A DNA stretch of 64,000 bases from Blastomyces gilchristii SLH14081. Lineage: Eukaryota > Ascomycota > Eurotiomycetes > Onygenales > Ajellomycetaceae. The stretch lies in contig NW_003101676.1 in NCBI RefSeq assembly GCF_000003855.2, forward strand, positions 183,103-247,102, in the 5' to 3' direction. The notes beneath the pieces were generated by a model. It saw nothing but the letters and a program-made list of their open reading frames with translations. It was not told the DNA's origin and searched no databases. Below, piece by piece: positions 49,973 through 62,697 of the stretch. A program made the position numbers and the translations under genes. Every line of letters begins with the position of its first letter. Positions within the stretch are counted from its first letter, which is position 1.

Positions 49973-50300
49973 TTTGCACAGTTTTATGTTAAACGGCTGG
50001 AACTCGATCTGACGGCAGATGGAAACCTTTTCAGGCGCGATGTCGTTCAGCAACTTTGCAGAAGCTCTGGGTTTATTTTGGCATGATATCGCATAGGAAG
50101 GGCAGACATCTTTCTGAAAGCCAAGGAAGCACGGAGCGCGGGGCAAAGATGCGCCAAATCAGAATAGGACTCGGGGATCCGAATAGGTTAGTGTGACGCT
50201 CTGCCATGGTGACTCAATGATGAGGAGCCACTGGGTGAAATGCCGATGAGTCAAACTAGGAGCATCTCAGTTGGAGCAGTTTCTTAAGTTAGACTCCCAA
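49973..50300 (-). promoter_or_regulatory. 5' flank of the cyclase gene up to the right border
   Basis: Normal composition; only about 330 nt separate the start codon from the AT-rich desert, so the promoter must be short or reach into mutated DNA. No TATA is obvious. Confidence 0.35.
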
Positions 50301-51883
50301 GATGGATTTAATTTTTAGATTCTTGTCATCCAATTTGTGTGTGAGTGTGATTTGAGCATGTTTGTTCATGCAATCATTAAAACAAAAATATCTTAATGCA
50401 CACAAGCCTCTGTGTGCAAAGACATTGCAGAGCTAAGCTCAAAACAGAAGGCCCTGCAAGATTGATTTTACAGCTTATTATTAATAATAATAGAAGAGAT
50501 AGAACTGTAAAAACATATAGAGATTCATTTTTCAGTGTAAAAGCATCATCTAACTAAGTAAGAAAAAAAACAAAAAACACTCTGCTCTATCCTGCTCTGT
50601 CAGCTTATATATTATTCTCAGAAACAGTTTAAGTAATCTGAAGAAGACTTGTAATAGTTCTGAATTTAATCTTCAGAGCTGTATTCTTCTTACACAGAGT
50701 CTTATTTTTAATATAAAGAGTCAAAATCTCAATATTATAACTATTAACTGATTCAATACTTACTATCTATTTTTTCAAGATTCTAGTCTCTGTATTCTCA
50801 GCTGCAGAGTGTTTCTTAAATAAGCTCTTCTTCTTAACTTTCTTTCTCTTATCATTCTTCTATTTCTTTTCTTTCACTTTATTATTCTTCTTACTGATAT
50901 TAACTATGTATAACTATTAGTTAATTGTATTAAAATTAATATATTTTATATTAAAAAGTGACTTACTTCTATGATAAGAGTAGTAACTTTCAGTATTATT
51001 ATAATGATAACTGATACAAGCTTTATAACACTGATTCAGAGTGCTGATATAGATAATAAAAGAGTCTTCTTCTCTAATACAGTGATTACAGAGAACTGTA
51101 AAAACAGTATCACAGAATTATAGAACTTTATAATTTATATTAATTTTTATATTAATCTGATAACTCTTCTATAAGACTGACTTCTAAGTATAGAATAATT
51201 TAATAAGAGTCTGTAGCTTCTTTAACAGCTTCTCAGACATTCTTTCAGTTAAATAAGTTAATAATTGACTTAATAATCTAGAATTAGCAGATGCAGCAGA
51301 GACAGAGATAGATACAGACACAGATACAGATATAGAACTGAGAATAAGATTAATAGTTAATAGCTTAGCAGACTGAATAAGATTATTAAGAACTGTACTG
51401 ACTGTTAGAATTGTAATTTTCATTATTTTAAAGAATCTTACTTATAATAAATATGTTTCAAGACATTGTTTTCAGTTATAATAATAGTATTAATAATTTT
51501 TTAAACTTCTGATAAATTAATAGAGATAAATGACATGATTTCTGAAAAAAAAAAAAAAACAGCTGATAAAGATGAGAGATGAGAGATAAGATAAATTTTT
51601 TAAAGAGAAAAGAAATACTCTGAGATTCATTCACTTTCTCTCATACATGTGTTGATAATTATAAGAATTCAATATTTCTTATTATATAATATAATACAGA
51701 TCTTAATAACATAGGTCTTAGAAGATTCTCAATCTCTCAGATTAAAGATATTATTATATTAAATCTGAGCTGTATAAATTAATATCTGAATTATTTCAAT
51801 ATCTTCTGTAGACTGCTAACTACTCATTCTCAGATTCAGTGATTATAATAGAATCAACTGTAATAGATTTGTTAAGTTCAATG
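50301..51883. other. AT-rich, decayed sequence of unknown origin
   Basis: Composition falls over about 50300-50480. After that CC, GG and CG are very rare, as in the identified elements. A minus open frame at 51184-51423 codes a Ser-Val/Ile repeat from an AGATACAG-like run (51295-51335) and is not convincing. Probably an old repeat beyond recognition. Confidence 0.5.
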
Positions 51884-52287
51884 ATTAAATTCAGTGGCCC
51901 CGGTAGCTGAATGGTTAATGCGGCCACCCGGTAACACCTTGGCGTGGGAAATCAAGGCGCGTGGGTTCGAAACCCGCAGAAGATACATTAAATCCAGAAC
52001 TCAAGCACCTCAGGTTTCTAATAAATACAGAGGTGTACAAATCGCTTCAATGAATTGCTCTATGTTTCTGGGCTGGAAAGTTATTATCGCATGTATCTAA
52101 TTGTCACTCCTTTGTATTTTCCTATGTTCTTGTTATCTTGACATGGTCTCAACACCTGTATTTCCTCCTGTATAATCAACACTTGACCTGTATTTAACAT
52201 CACGCAAGGACTCATTATAAGCTCTGCTTGCATATGAGTATAATGAAAGAATAATAATAATAATAATAATAATAATTAAATTCAGTG
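51884..52287 (+). mobile_element. tRNA-derived SINE, intact copy with 13-bp TSD
   Basis: Body 51897-52274, flanked by exact ATTAAATTCAGTG (51884-51896 and 52275-52287). The head has a pol III A-box-like TAGCTGAATGG (51904-51914) and a perfect B box GGTTCGAAACC (51964-51974) inside a TpsiC stem GTGGG/CCCGC. The expected acceptor 3' strand pairing with GCCCCGG is absent, so it is a tRNA-derived head and not a tRNA gene. A unique body follows, then TATAATGAAAG and an AATAAT tail (about 52248-52274). GG, CC and CG are abundant, unlike all surrounding sequence. A decayed sister lies at 18939-19329. Confidence 0.87.
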
Positions 52288-55200
52288 AATCTATAAGCAG
52301 AATAGATAAAGAGAATAATAGAATAGAGAATGAAAAACTTATAGTAATAAAAAATAAGTGAATAAATAGATTAAATATAAACTGTGAAAAAGATGAAATA
52401 AAGAGTGAATGAATCTATATAGAATATAGATTAGTAGAGATCTATAAAAAGAAAAGAAATATAACTTAGTTATCTATTAACTTTAATATCTTGTATAATT
52501 AATCTTATATATTTGTATACTTCTGCTCACTTTATTATCAGACTGATAAAATCTGAAATAATCAAAGAATTACTTAAATAGAAGATCTTGATATATTTTA
52601 ATCTATGAAACTGCAACATATATGAGATTAGTCTGAAATTCAGTCTTAGAAATATTAAGAACAGTCTGATCAAGTGATAATTCTTGAAATTTATAAACTG
52701 TAATAGTATATATAACTGTAATAGAGAACTGTGTACAGCTGCAGACTTAATTAATATAAGAAAAGTTATAATAGCTGTAGAAGATAGATACAAGTTTAAA
52801 ATTCTCTCATTTTAAATAAGTAGAGCTGTTATATTTATCAAAATTAATTAACAGTGTAAATAAAGAATCTTAATGAGAATTCTTTATATCTGAACTTTAT
52901 ACAATATTATAAAGAGTTTTAAAAGCACTGTTAATAAGACTACAGTCTATTCAAATATTCTATAGAAGTATAATTCAGCAGCTGATAAAGAGAGAAAGAT
53001 TCTAATGAAGATTATCAGTCTTATCAGAATCTAACTAAGAAGTATTTATATTAATATTTATAATCTGAATATTAATAACAGATTGTTTACAGCTTTGAAT
53101 GATATTATTATTATAGATATAAATATAGTACTTCTTAATATAAATGTAAATTATATTCTCAAAGATCAGAACTTTATAAGAGATAAGAGTCTATACACAC
53201 TTTAAAAGAAACTCTTAATCACTCAGAGTTAACTAATCAAGTTAAAGATTTTTCAAGATCTTATGAAACTGACAGCTGATGATATCTTTACTTACTTATT
53301 ATTAAATCATAGTAAGTTGAATAATTTTACTAAAAGTTAAGTAGATTTAATAGCTCTGAATATCTTCTTTATAATCAATACACTCATTATAATAGAGTGA
53401 GATTTGAAAAACAGATGAGAGCTGATAGAAATCTTCACTGAGAATGATACTGAAATTATTAAAATGAGTATTCTTATGAGAGAATATATAATAATAGATC
53501 TGATTAATTTATAAAAGTTACTATAAATTAATTATTGACTTTTCATCAATTAATAGATAGTGAATATTCTTAAAAAGAACCTGTAAAGATTGAAGGTTTT
53601 GAGAATTGAACAGTTTATATAACATATTCTTGTGTATGAGAAGCTGAAATAACACATGTAAGATTTAAGCATTAATGAAGTAAGCAGCTATATCAGTTGA
53701 CACAGCTTAAATAATTGAGATTCAAAGATCTTGAGCCTCTGCAAGATTTTGAAGAGTTGTAGATAAAATTATAATTAGATAAGTTTTATCAGTATTATCT
53801 TTATTATCTAGATTAATTAATAAAGGATTCAGAAATCTGCTGTTAAGAATCTCAGTATAATAATAGAGAATAGTGTTATAAAGAAGATATTGATTAAAAT
53901 CTAGAGTCTTAAGTAAGTTATATTTATAAAGAGTAGTGTCTGCAGAGAAGTTAATCTTCATATTATTTTAAAATTCTATATTAAGATTGATATAAGTGTC
54001 AATATAAGAGCTTCAATCATAGTTGAAATCTAAGAATTGATGATCAAGCTGTTCACAGTTTTAGATATCAATAAGATCATCATTATTATACTGTGAGTTT
54101 TAATAAGTGAATAATACTTAAGAGAGATTAAGCTTCTCTTCATTATTCTGATCATCTTTAAACTCAGGTTCTGATTCTGATATATCTTCATCATAGATAT
54201 TAACTGAGTGATTATAAGAAAGACTGTAATAATTAAAGATCTCTGTAAAAGAGAATTAAGAGATGAGAAGATTAACAATCTTGAGATCTTTAATTTAATA
54301 AAAAGAGTAATGAAGAAGAAGTTTAATATAAATATAGTTCTCTGAATCAGTTTTAAACTAATAAATAGAAAAGTAGATTAATACTCAGAGTTTTGCACAG
54401 AAACATCTCTTAATTTAATAACTATAAGAAAAGGTTTAAAAAAATTTAAAAAATGAAAGATTTTCAAATTCAGTTGACTGCTACTTATATTTTTTTAAAA
54501 AGAATAAATCATATTATAATTCATCAGATTCAAGAATATAGCTATAATAATATTAAGATTTAAGCTGATAATCAACTGCAATTGACTTGTAAGAACTCAT
54601 TTATAAAGAAAGATTTAAAAGAATATGATAAATCTTCTAAGCAGATTAATCACACTTATTAATAAGCTGATTTATAAGTTTAACAACTGTAGAGAGTAGT
54701 GAGTGACTTGAACTGACTCTTGAAATCACTTATTGAACAATCTGATAATAGAATTCTATATCTGTTTCAGTCTTGATAATGTACTTAAACAGATAATTAA
54801 GAACAGCACAGCTATTAGTGTAGAGAGTAATATCAGTATTTATTAGTCAACTAACTGTAATCAATCTATTATAGTTATTGAGAATTAAGTCATTATAATG
54901 AGAGTGCAGTCAGTAATATCTACTATTCAAAGATTTAAGAATAGTATAGTTAGTCTGATATTTATATAAAAAGTGAAATTAATAATATAGATTATCAGTG
55001 ACTCAGTGTTTATAAATACAGTACTTTTCACTACAGTGATGATATTAAATATAATTAAGAATCACAGATAAATGTTCAATAATATTTATTTAATTAGAAT
55101 AACTGAGAGAAAGAGATAATTATACATCTTCAGACTAAGTGTAATTAGGCTCAGAATTCTTAGTTATAATAATAAGATCTCAGTAATTAGTAAAGACTTG

Positions 55201-55440
55201 ATGAGAGTCTTCATTTATATCAAGTTTGAGATTCAGTATATTCTTATATTAAAATATACTATATAAGTATACTGATTCACAGTCTTATCACTTATAATGA
55301 GTTCAGTAATTTAGAATTTTAAATTTCAGATCTAGAATCTTTTTCTTAAAGATTGTAAGTTATAGATGAAAATAATATATAACTATAGTAGAATAGTTAT
55401 AAATACTATCTCTTACAAACTTCAATCTCTTAGAATCAGT
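52288..55440. other. AT-rich decayed sequence, no identified element
   Basis: Minus open frames at 52527-52793, 53722-53961 and 54030-54278 may be relics of one longer minus-strand reading frame, but I cannot match them to a transposon family. CC, GG and CG depletion suggests a formerly repeated element. Confidence 0.45.
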
Positions 55441-55445
55441 GCTGT

Positions 55446-55703
55446 TGTAAGAATAAGTACTCACAGGCAATTATTTAAGTGTTTGCAGCTTGGCGTGATA
55501 TGTACTGTTAACTACTAGAAGTATTCATGATAGAAAGATAAAATGTAGAGATTAAATATATAATAGCATTCAAGCTGAGTTATAAATAGTATTCACAAAC
55601 TTCAGTCTATATAGTTATGTATAGTCAAGAGCTGCTAACTCTATTAATTACATGAGAGATAGAAATAGAAGTAAAGAATTTATAAGAAGTGAGATTTCTT
55701 ATA
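55446..55703 (-). repeat. 3' LTR of gypsy family 2 (258 bp)
   Basis: Plus-strand ends TGTAAGAATAAG and TTTCTTATA; the last CA has become TA. Confidence 0.85.
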
Positions 55704-57849
55704 TACTTTCTTCTCTCTAAGGCTTTGTCTGCAAAGCCTTTCACTGAGTGACTTTATAAAATCAGCTCAGCACTGCAGTGATACTCACTAAAAACCTTTT
55801 ATATCTATAAAAATCTCAGTGAGAAAAAATCCCTTGTTATTATGAAGAAAAAAGAGTCTATCACTCAGTTTCTTATTCTGTGAGATTCTTTGTAATCTAT
55901 AGATTCTTCTCTAACTATTACACAGATTCATCTCACATCTTTTATACAGAAGAGTTCTAGTTAACTCTTAATCATTTTTATAAGATTCTTATATAATTAT
56001 TATACAGATTCATCTTACAGATGAATCACTCTCTATGAGATCATTCTCATTAAAGAGAAGTATTTATAAGTTAATCTTTCACTTATTCTTATAAATCATT
56101 GTTCTTTGATACTGTAGAATTGTGAGGAATTTTTCATTCTTTCATTAACTCTATAGAATTGTAGAATTAAGATATTCACAGTCTGTAATCACTCTTTATA
56201 GTTATATAGAAAGATTCAGATCTGTGATTTATAATCACTCTTATTTACTAGAGTGATCTGACTGTTTCACAGAATCACTTACAGTGTAAGTAAATCTCTT
56301 TAAAGTAGTATAAATATCTCAGATCTGTCTATAGAATCTCATCTTCTTTTCTCTTTTTCTATAACAGCTTTCATTCTCATAAACTGTGAGTATTTTCATT
56401 CATTTACAAAGTGTTTTCACTCAGATAATAGAGAGAGAGTGTTTCTGACAATATCTGTATATTAATTCAAGAACTTCTCAAGAATAAAAATTTTTTAATT
56501 TCAATATCTTTATAAATAATGTCTGGCTGCTGCTGAGCTTCTTATGAGTGTTTTCATAACTTCTTTAATCACTTTTTATCAGCTGATGAAGCAGAGACAC
56601 TGCTGCTTATGACTGTGTCTTTATCTCTTTCAGCTCTGTCACTGCATCTAATCTTCAGGTTAGCAGCTCATTTCATGTCTCTCTCAGATCAGTCTCTGAC
56701 TTTAAGCAGTGCAGTTTCTTTCTTTACTGTAAGTCTTCTTATAAGTAATTTCTTACAGACTCTAGCTAACAGTTCTTACAAAGCTCTCAGTGTTGTCAGT
56801 GTCTTCTGTGACTCTGCAGGCCTATGATTATCTTCTTTCTGTCTGCACAATCTCTGACCAGATATATGTAAATATGCCTAGATTCTCTATCAATGATTTT
56901 CACACTGCAGCGCATTTCTGCAATCTCATTATTAATAAGAGATAAGTCTCTGAGTATCTGTAAAATCCAGGTAATCAAGACAATGTGAATGCTATGAATT
57001 TATAATGAAAGTTAATCTAAATAGATGAGCTCTCTCTTCATATCTCAATTGTTTTCAGGCTGAATATCTCAGTATAACTAAGAGAGTGAACACAGCTTCA
57101 TAAGAAATATCTGATTATACATGCAGACAGTCAGCTCTCAAGGCTCTACTATAACTATATATACTCTGATATTCAACTTCTCTGAAGTCTGTGCATTTCT
57201 GACAGTCTTTGTATCAAATATAATAATTGTCTGTATCACAGATATGATACTCTCTGCTTCTTTGAAGAGAGAAATTAATAGTTATGAGAGAATTGAGTGT
57301 TACAGATGATGAGAGTGTGAATTTAAGTTTTCTTTATTTTTTCTTTATTAATCTTCAAATTGTGTTCACAGCTCTGTTTATTTTCTTATTTTTTAGCTTT
57401 AATAAGAATATAATTTCTTCTTTTCTTGTATACACTGCAGACTGTTCATCTCAGTAGAAACTCATTATCTTATAGACTAGAGTTTGTAAATAACAGTGTT
57501 AATATCTTTATTATAATCAGGTTCTTAGCAAAGACTATGTCATTCTGACTTATCAGAATTCATAGTATGAAAGTCATGTCTCAGCTTCTGCAGATATCTT
57601 ATCTGTCTGAATAATTCTTAAGTGAACTCATTTATCTTGCTAGAATACTCTTATCACTGAACCTTGAATCAGAGCTTGTGATCTTACTTCTCTGAGTTAA
57701 TAATCTCTTTGATCTGATATTCTCTTTCACTCTTTAATACTTTATAAACAGAGTGATGAGTCACAGAGTTCTCTTCTAAGAATTTCTTATATTTACAGAG
57801 TAAAGAGACATGAAAAATATTATATATTTATAATTCAGATAACAGTTTT

Positions 57850-58000
57850 AATCTGTAGAACTGTGAGCTAACTTTCTTCATAATTTTATAAGACTCTATC
57901 TGTAAGAGATTCAGCTTCTTACTAGATCTCTATATAATAATATTTTCTAGACTCAGTCAGACTCTATCATCTTTCTTAAAACTCTTTATAATATGCTTAA
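57850..58000 (-). pseudogene. Integrase C-terminal region of gypsy family 2
   Basis: Around 57850-58000 on minus the frame reads D-D-R-V, stop, L-S-L-E-N-I then S-K-K-L, and further on F-Y-R-L-K-L followed by I-Y-N-I-F-H-V-S-L-L. This is the G-D-x-V-W-L to N-V-F-H-V-S-L-L pattern found at the end of Ty3/gypsy integrases. The stop in D-D-R-V-stop-L-S-L is a TGA at the expected Trp. Confidence 0.75.
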
Positions 58001-60041
58001 AGTTATAGTATCTCTTCTGATACTTTTAGATCTTTCTCAAGAATTTGTGAGCTTTCTCTCAGATCTTCTGAATTCTCTCAGTCTGTTCACAGATATTACT
58101 ACACTCTATAGTATACTCTTATAGATTTATCAAGATCATCTGTGAATAAGTCTCAGTAAGCATCTCAAAGAGAGTTTTATCTATGCTAATATACTTTGAA
58201 TTATTGTATATGAACTTTATAAGTAGTAATTAATACACTCAGTCATTCTGATTGTAATTGATAAAGTATTACAGATACTGTTTTAATATACTCATCAGAC
58301 ATTCTATCTGATCATCTATCTGTTGATGAAAAGTCATGCTTAGATCTTATGAGATCTTCAGTATAGTTATCAGATCAGATCAGAACTTTTCTGTAAAAAT
58401 TAATTCTCTGTCTGAGATAATATTTACAGATAATTCATGCAACTGAATTATATTATAAATAAAGATATAAGTTAAATTCTTTGACTTCAAGTTCTTACAG
58501 ATGAATATAAAGTGTATTATCTTAATAAAGTAATTCACTATTATCAGCACACTGTCAAAGCAGATATTATATATATTCTTGCTTTTTAAGAGACTTATAA
58601 GAACATTTATTTCTAGCTGTTTTCAAGGTTTCTGTGAGATGAATAGAGAAGTAAGTTCTTCATATAATTTGAACTACACTACTCACAAATTCTGATAAAT
58701 AGTATAAGAATTCACTATCTTCTTTATAAGTTCTCACATCTTCAGTCAGAAGTATTTTCTTATAAGTAACTTATAAGTTCTAGTATCTGTAAAATAACTT
58801 ACTAGAGAAGAGTTATAATATCTTTTAATAAGTTCTACATATAGAAACTTATTTATAAGTATATAAATTCAGCTCTCTCTTTATAAGAGGTTATTTAAGT
58901 CTCTTTAATTCTTTATTTCTGCAGAATTGATCTCTGCTGTGAGTAGTTTCTGAATATACTGAGTATATTTATTCTTTAGTTACAGTTCAGACAATCTGAA
59001 TAGAAGATCTTATAAAGACTTATACTCTGTTTCTTCTTATATCAGATCTTTCACAGTACTTCTCAAAGTCTGCAAACTCTTCAGATTATAGATACTCTTT
59101 TCAAGAATTCTTATAAAGATTCTCAGAGTGTTAACTCTCAGTATTATAGAGAGTAGTTATACAGGTTTTTTTTCTTTCTCTTTCTTCTTCTCTTACAGAG
59201 AATTGAGAGACTCTTCAGTCAATCTCTTTATAACACTCAGTTTAAGCATTTTATAAAGCTTTTCTATCTTCTCTAATCTCTCTGTATCTGTCATTCTGAT
59301 CTTCTTAATATAGTCTGATCTGTGAGAGAATTTATCTGCTGAGTTCTTAGTTCTCTTGATATATTCTATCTTAAATCAGAACTCACTCAGTCTCTGAGCT
59401 CAGTGAATCTGCTATTATGAGAGTTTCTTTATTGAAGTAAACTATTATAAGCTGTTATAATCAGTTCTAATAGTAATCACTGTTATAAAGTTCTCAAAGT
59501 AGTGATATCAGTAATAAAAGAATTTCACTATTATAAGAAGCTTCTGATTATAAATGTTATAGTTAATCTTTATAGATTACATCTTCTATAAGAAAAAGAT
59601 CACTGAAACTCAGTTCTTATTTAACTGTAGTTATAAGACTATTTCTGAAATTATAAAGAAGAAGACATCTGTCTTCAATCTGATTAAGAGTAAGGAATTA
59701 AAGTGAAATAGTATCATTATATTCATGAATATCTGTTTTAATCTTGTAAAGACCTTATAAGCTTCTGAGATAAAAAAGTTCTTACAGTTCTCTCTTCTCA
59801 ACAATCTTTTTATTCTTTATTTATGAAATAACTTCTTCTTATTTTCATTCTTCAGTATGTCTGTAAGAGTTAAGAAGATTCTTATAAATGCAAAGATAAA
59901 TTATCTATAGAAATTCACAAAACTCAGAAAGATCTGAATCTTATAAATACTAGTTAACTCTGATTATAATAGAATAGTCTCAATCTATGAAGATTTCATC
60001 TGAATATCATCTGCAGTGATTATATATTCTAGAAAATTAAT

Positions 60042-60263
60042 TCAGCAGACACTGAAGTTATACTTTATAAGCTTAATATACAGTTCTGTCTCATCTAAGA
60101 TCTTCAACATACTTTGTATATACTCAGTGTGTTCTTTCTTCTTTATAGAGTACATTATTATATTATTCAGATATATTACTATAAAGACATTCAGATATAT
60201 ATAAAGTGTTTTATTAATAAAAGACTGAAATACTGCAGAGATATTAGTCAGATCAAAAGACAT
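60042..60263 (-). pseudogene. Gypsy family 2 reverse transcriptase fragment
   Basis: The 73-residue open stretch reads F-D-L-T-N-I-S-A-V-F-Q-S-F-I-N, then Y-L-N-N-I-I-M-Y and E-L-Y-I-K-L-I-K-Y-N-F. This is the F-G-L-x-N-A-P-A-T-F-Q to Y-L-D-D-I-L core of Ty3/gypsy RT. Both catalytic Asp of the Y-L-D-D box are Asn, so it is inactive. Confidence 0.88.
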
Positions 60264-62434
60264 TACTAGATATTTAAATAATCTCAGTGTAGTTCTAAAG
60301 ACAGTCTTTCATTTATTCTCAGACTGTATTTACAGCTGTGTATATATATTGATTATATTTAGTTATATGAATATAACAGCTTCTGTAAGACAGTTAATTA
60401 TATTCTTAATCAGAGATAAAGAGTAACAGCTCTTTATTATCTTGAAGTTCAGATTGTAGTAATCTATATATAATCTAAGATCTTCATTCTTCTTCTTTAT
60501 AAATATCACAGAGACTTTCATAGAGATCTGTGAAGATTAGATAAAGTCATTCTTCAGATTCTTCTTTATATAGATCTGTAAGACCTCTGTCTTATAATAA
60601 AAGAGTTTATAGATTAATTCTTAGAAGAGTTTCTACTCTTCTATTAAATCTATTATCAGATTCTTCTTATAATAAGAGAGAAGCTCAGCTGCTTTTACTG
60701 AGCTGAATATCTTTATAAGATCTTGATATTTCTCTGATATCTGAAGCTCAGTTTTCATGACTGTGAGATTCTCAGACACTTATAAAGTTATTATATAGAT
60801 AAGCTTGTCTTCTCTAATTAACTCTATAGTATTAACTAATTCTATCTCTGTAAGTAAGTCTATCAACACTGATTGAAAGTATAAACCTGACTCACAGACA
60901 GTTATATGTGAATTGTGTCTTTAAAGTTATATAAGTCTCAAGTACATGTTATCTGTGATATCTGTGATAATCACAGTTTCTGCAAATCTTCTTCAGATTT
61001 CAGAGAGATCTTGTAATTCAAAGATAACTCTTATAAGTTTCTCAGTTCTTGAATCTGAGTTCTCATGTTCTGCTTATTATAAGAGCAGATTCTCAGTCTT
61101 CATCTTTCAGCTCATTTACTCTGTGAGCTTTAGAGACATCACAGTGACCTGAGATTCTGAGTTTATCAATACTTTTCATACTTGTAAAGCAGTAGTACTG
61201 CAGTGTGATCTCTTCTTATAAGTAAGTATTTTCATTGAGAGAGCAACAGATTCAGATGTCAGCTTCAAGACTTTTAAGAAGGCTGTTACTGACTCTGTCT
61301 GTAACTTCTTAAATTTCTATTTTAATTTATCTGAACAGTTTGCACAGAGATGTTCTGATTTAGAATAAATAAAGTAGAGTCTCTTTTTCTTGATCTCTCT
61401 ATTATACACTCTGTTTATAAGAGCTTATGAAGCTCTTTCTCTCTACTTAGTAGTCAGACATAAATCTCTCTATATCTTATCATCTTTTTCTGATAAATCT
61501 GTTCTCTGTTATTCTGACTCTTGCAGAGTCAATCAGTGATCTGCTCTTCACAGATCTGTGACTCTTATAGTAATCTACAAGTGATGAATAAGAGTCATCA
61601 GTTTCTTCAGAGTCAAGAGCTTAGAGTCTTACTTAATAAGCTTATTCTGCATGTTTTTATTCAGTCTCTTTATAAACATCATTATTCAGGTCTTATTTCA
61701 GAACTCTGTTTTCACAGATCTTAATTTATATCATAATTCTATGAAATGCTATGAGTAGTCTTTATCAGATTTCTTATCTCTTTTTCTAATATTAATAATT
61801 GCAGCTCAGATGTTCCCTGTTCAGCTGATAAAGTCTCTTAACTTATTCTCTAAATAGATCTTGAGAATAGATCAGTGAGATCTCTTATAATCATTCTCTA
61901 GATAATTCAGCCAGTTCTTAACTTCAGTGTAATAGAGATCTGTTATTATGTAGATGATAGCTTCTTCATCTTTCATATTACACAGTCAGACTTGTAAGTC
62001 AATTTCAAATATAAACTTATAAAAGCTTTTATAGATTATGATTTGATAAGTGATCTTAAGTGATTACAGCTTAAGAAAGTTTCTTTTCAGTTTATAGATA
62101 TCTCTGAAGATTATGTTTAGAGACTCAGTTTAAGAGTGTTTACAGACAGTAAGCATTTCTTGTAGAAAAATAGCTTAGTTCTGTGAGAGATGCTTAAGAA
62201 TGTTCTTCACTGAGATTGATTTATTCATGAATTTAGAGAGTTTCTCTATCACAGATGCAGAGAATAATATTCTGTAAGTGATTGATAAGTTCTCTGAGAC
62301 TTCTTTTATAAGAGTTATTCATGATTTAAGTGACTGCTTCTGAGTGTCTGCAGTAGAGTTTGCAGAGATTGAAGTATACAAGTTTCTAGTTCTTTCAGTC
62401 ATAACAGACAGTTGCTGACTGACTGAGCTTAAAA

Positions 62435-62692
62435 TATAAGAATAAGTACTCACAGGTGATTATTCAGGTGTTTGCAGCTTGATATGATATGTACTGTTAA
62501 CTACTAGAAGTATTCACAGTAGAAAGATAAAATGTAGAGATTAAATGTATAATAGCATTCAAGCTGAGTTGTGAATAGTATTCATGAACTTCAGTCTATA
62601 TAGTTGTGTGTAGCCAAGGGCTGCTAGCCCTATTGATTACACAAGAGATAGAAATAGAGGTAAAGAATCCGCGAGAAGCGGGATTTCTTACA
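62435..62692 (-). repeat. 5' LTR of gypsy family 2 (258 bp)
   Basis: Same length; it keeps CGCGAGAAGCGGG near its outer end, where the other two copies have lost the CG sites. Confidence 0.85.
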
Positions 62693-62697
62693 GCTGT

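Larger units (their letters stand above)
55446..62692 (-). mobile_element. Full-length Ty3/gypsy element (family 2), 7.25 kb, TSD GCTGT
   Basis: Two 258-bp LTRs (55446-55703 and 62435-62692) are flanked by GCTGT on both sides (55441-55445 and 62693-62697). Coding direction is minus: a gag region about 61000-62400, RT at 60042-60263, RNase H about 59300-59900, integrase about 57850-58700, and a further 2 kb before the 3' LTR. Every gene is broken by stops. The LTR matches the one at 658-915 in inverted orientation, so two members of this family bracket most of the window. Confidence 0.88.

Noticed and set aside
49973..50146. 58-residue N-terminal extension of the cyclase
   Set aside because: The frame is open, but its first codon is TTG and the family N-terminus starts at the internal ATG.
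51897..51985. Possible tRNA gene
   Set aside because: The B box and its stem are perfect, but the 3' acceptor strand does not pair with GCCCCGG, and target duplications with a TAA-type tail show a SINE.
51894..52100. 68-codon plus-strand open frame
   Set aside because: It lies entirely inside the SINE and runs through the A and B boxes; it begins with a GTG and has no protein-like features.
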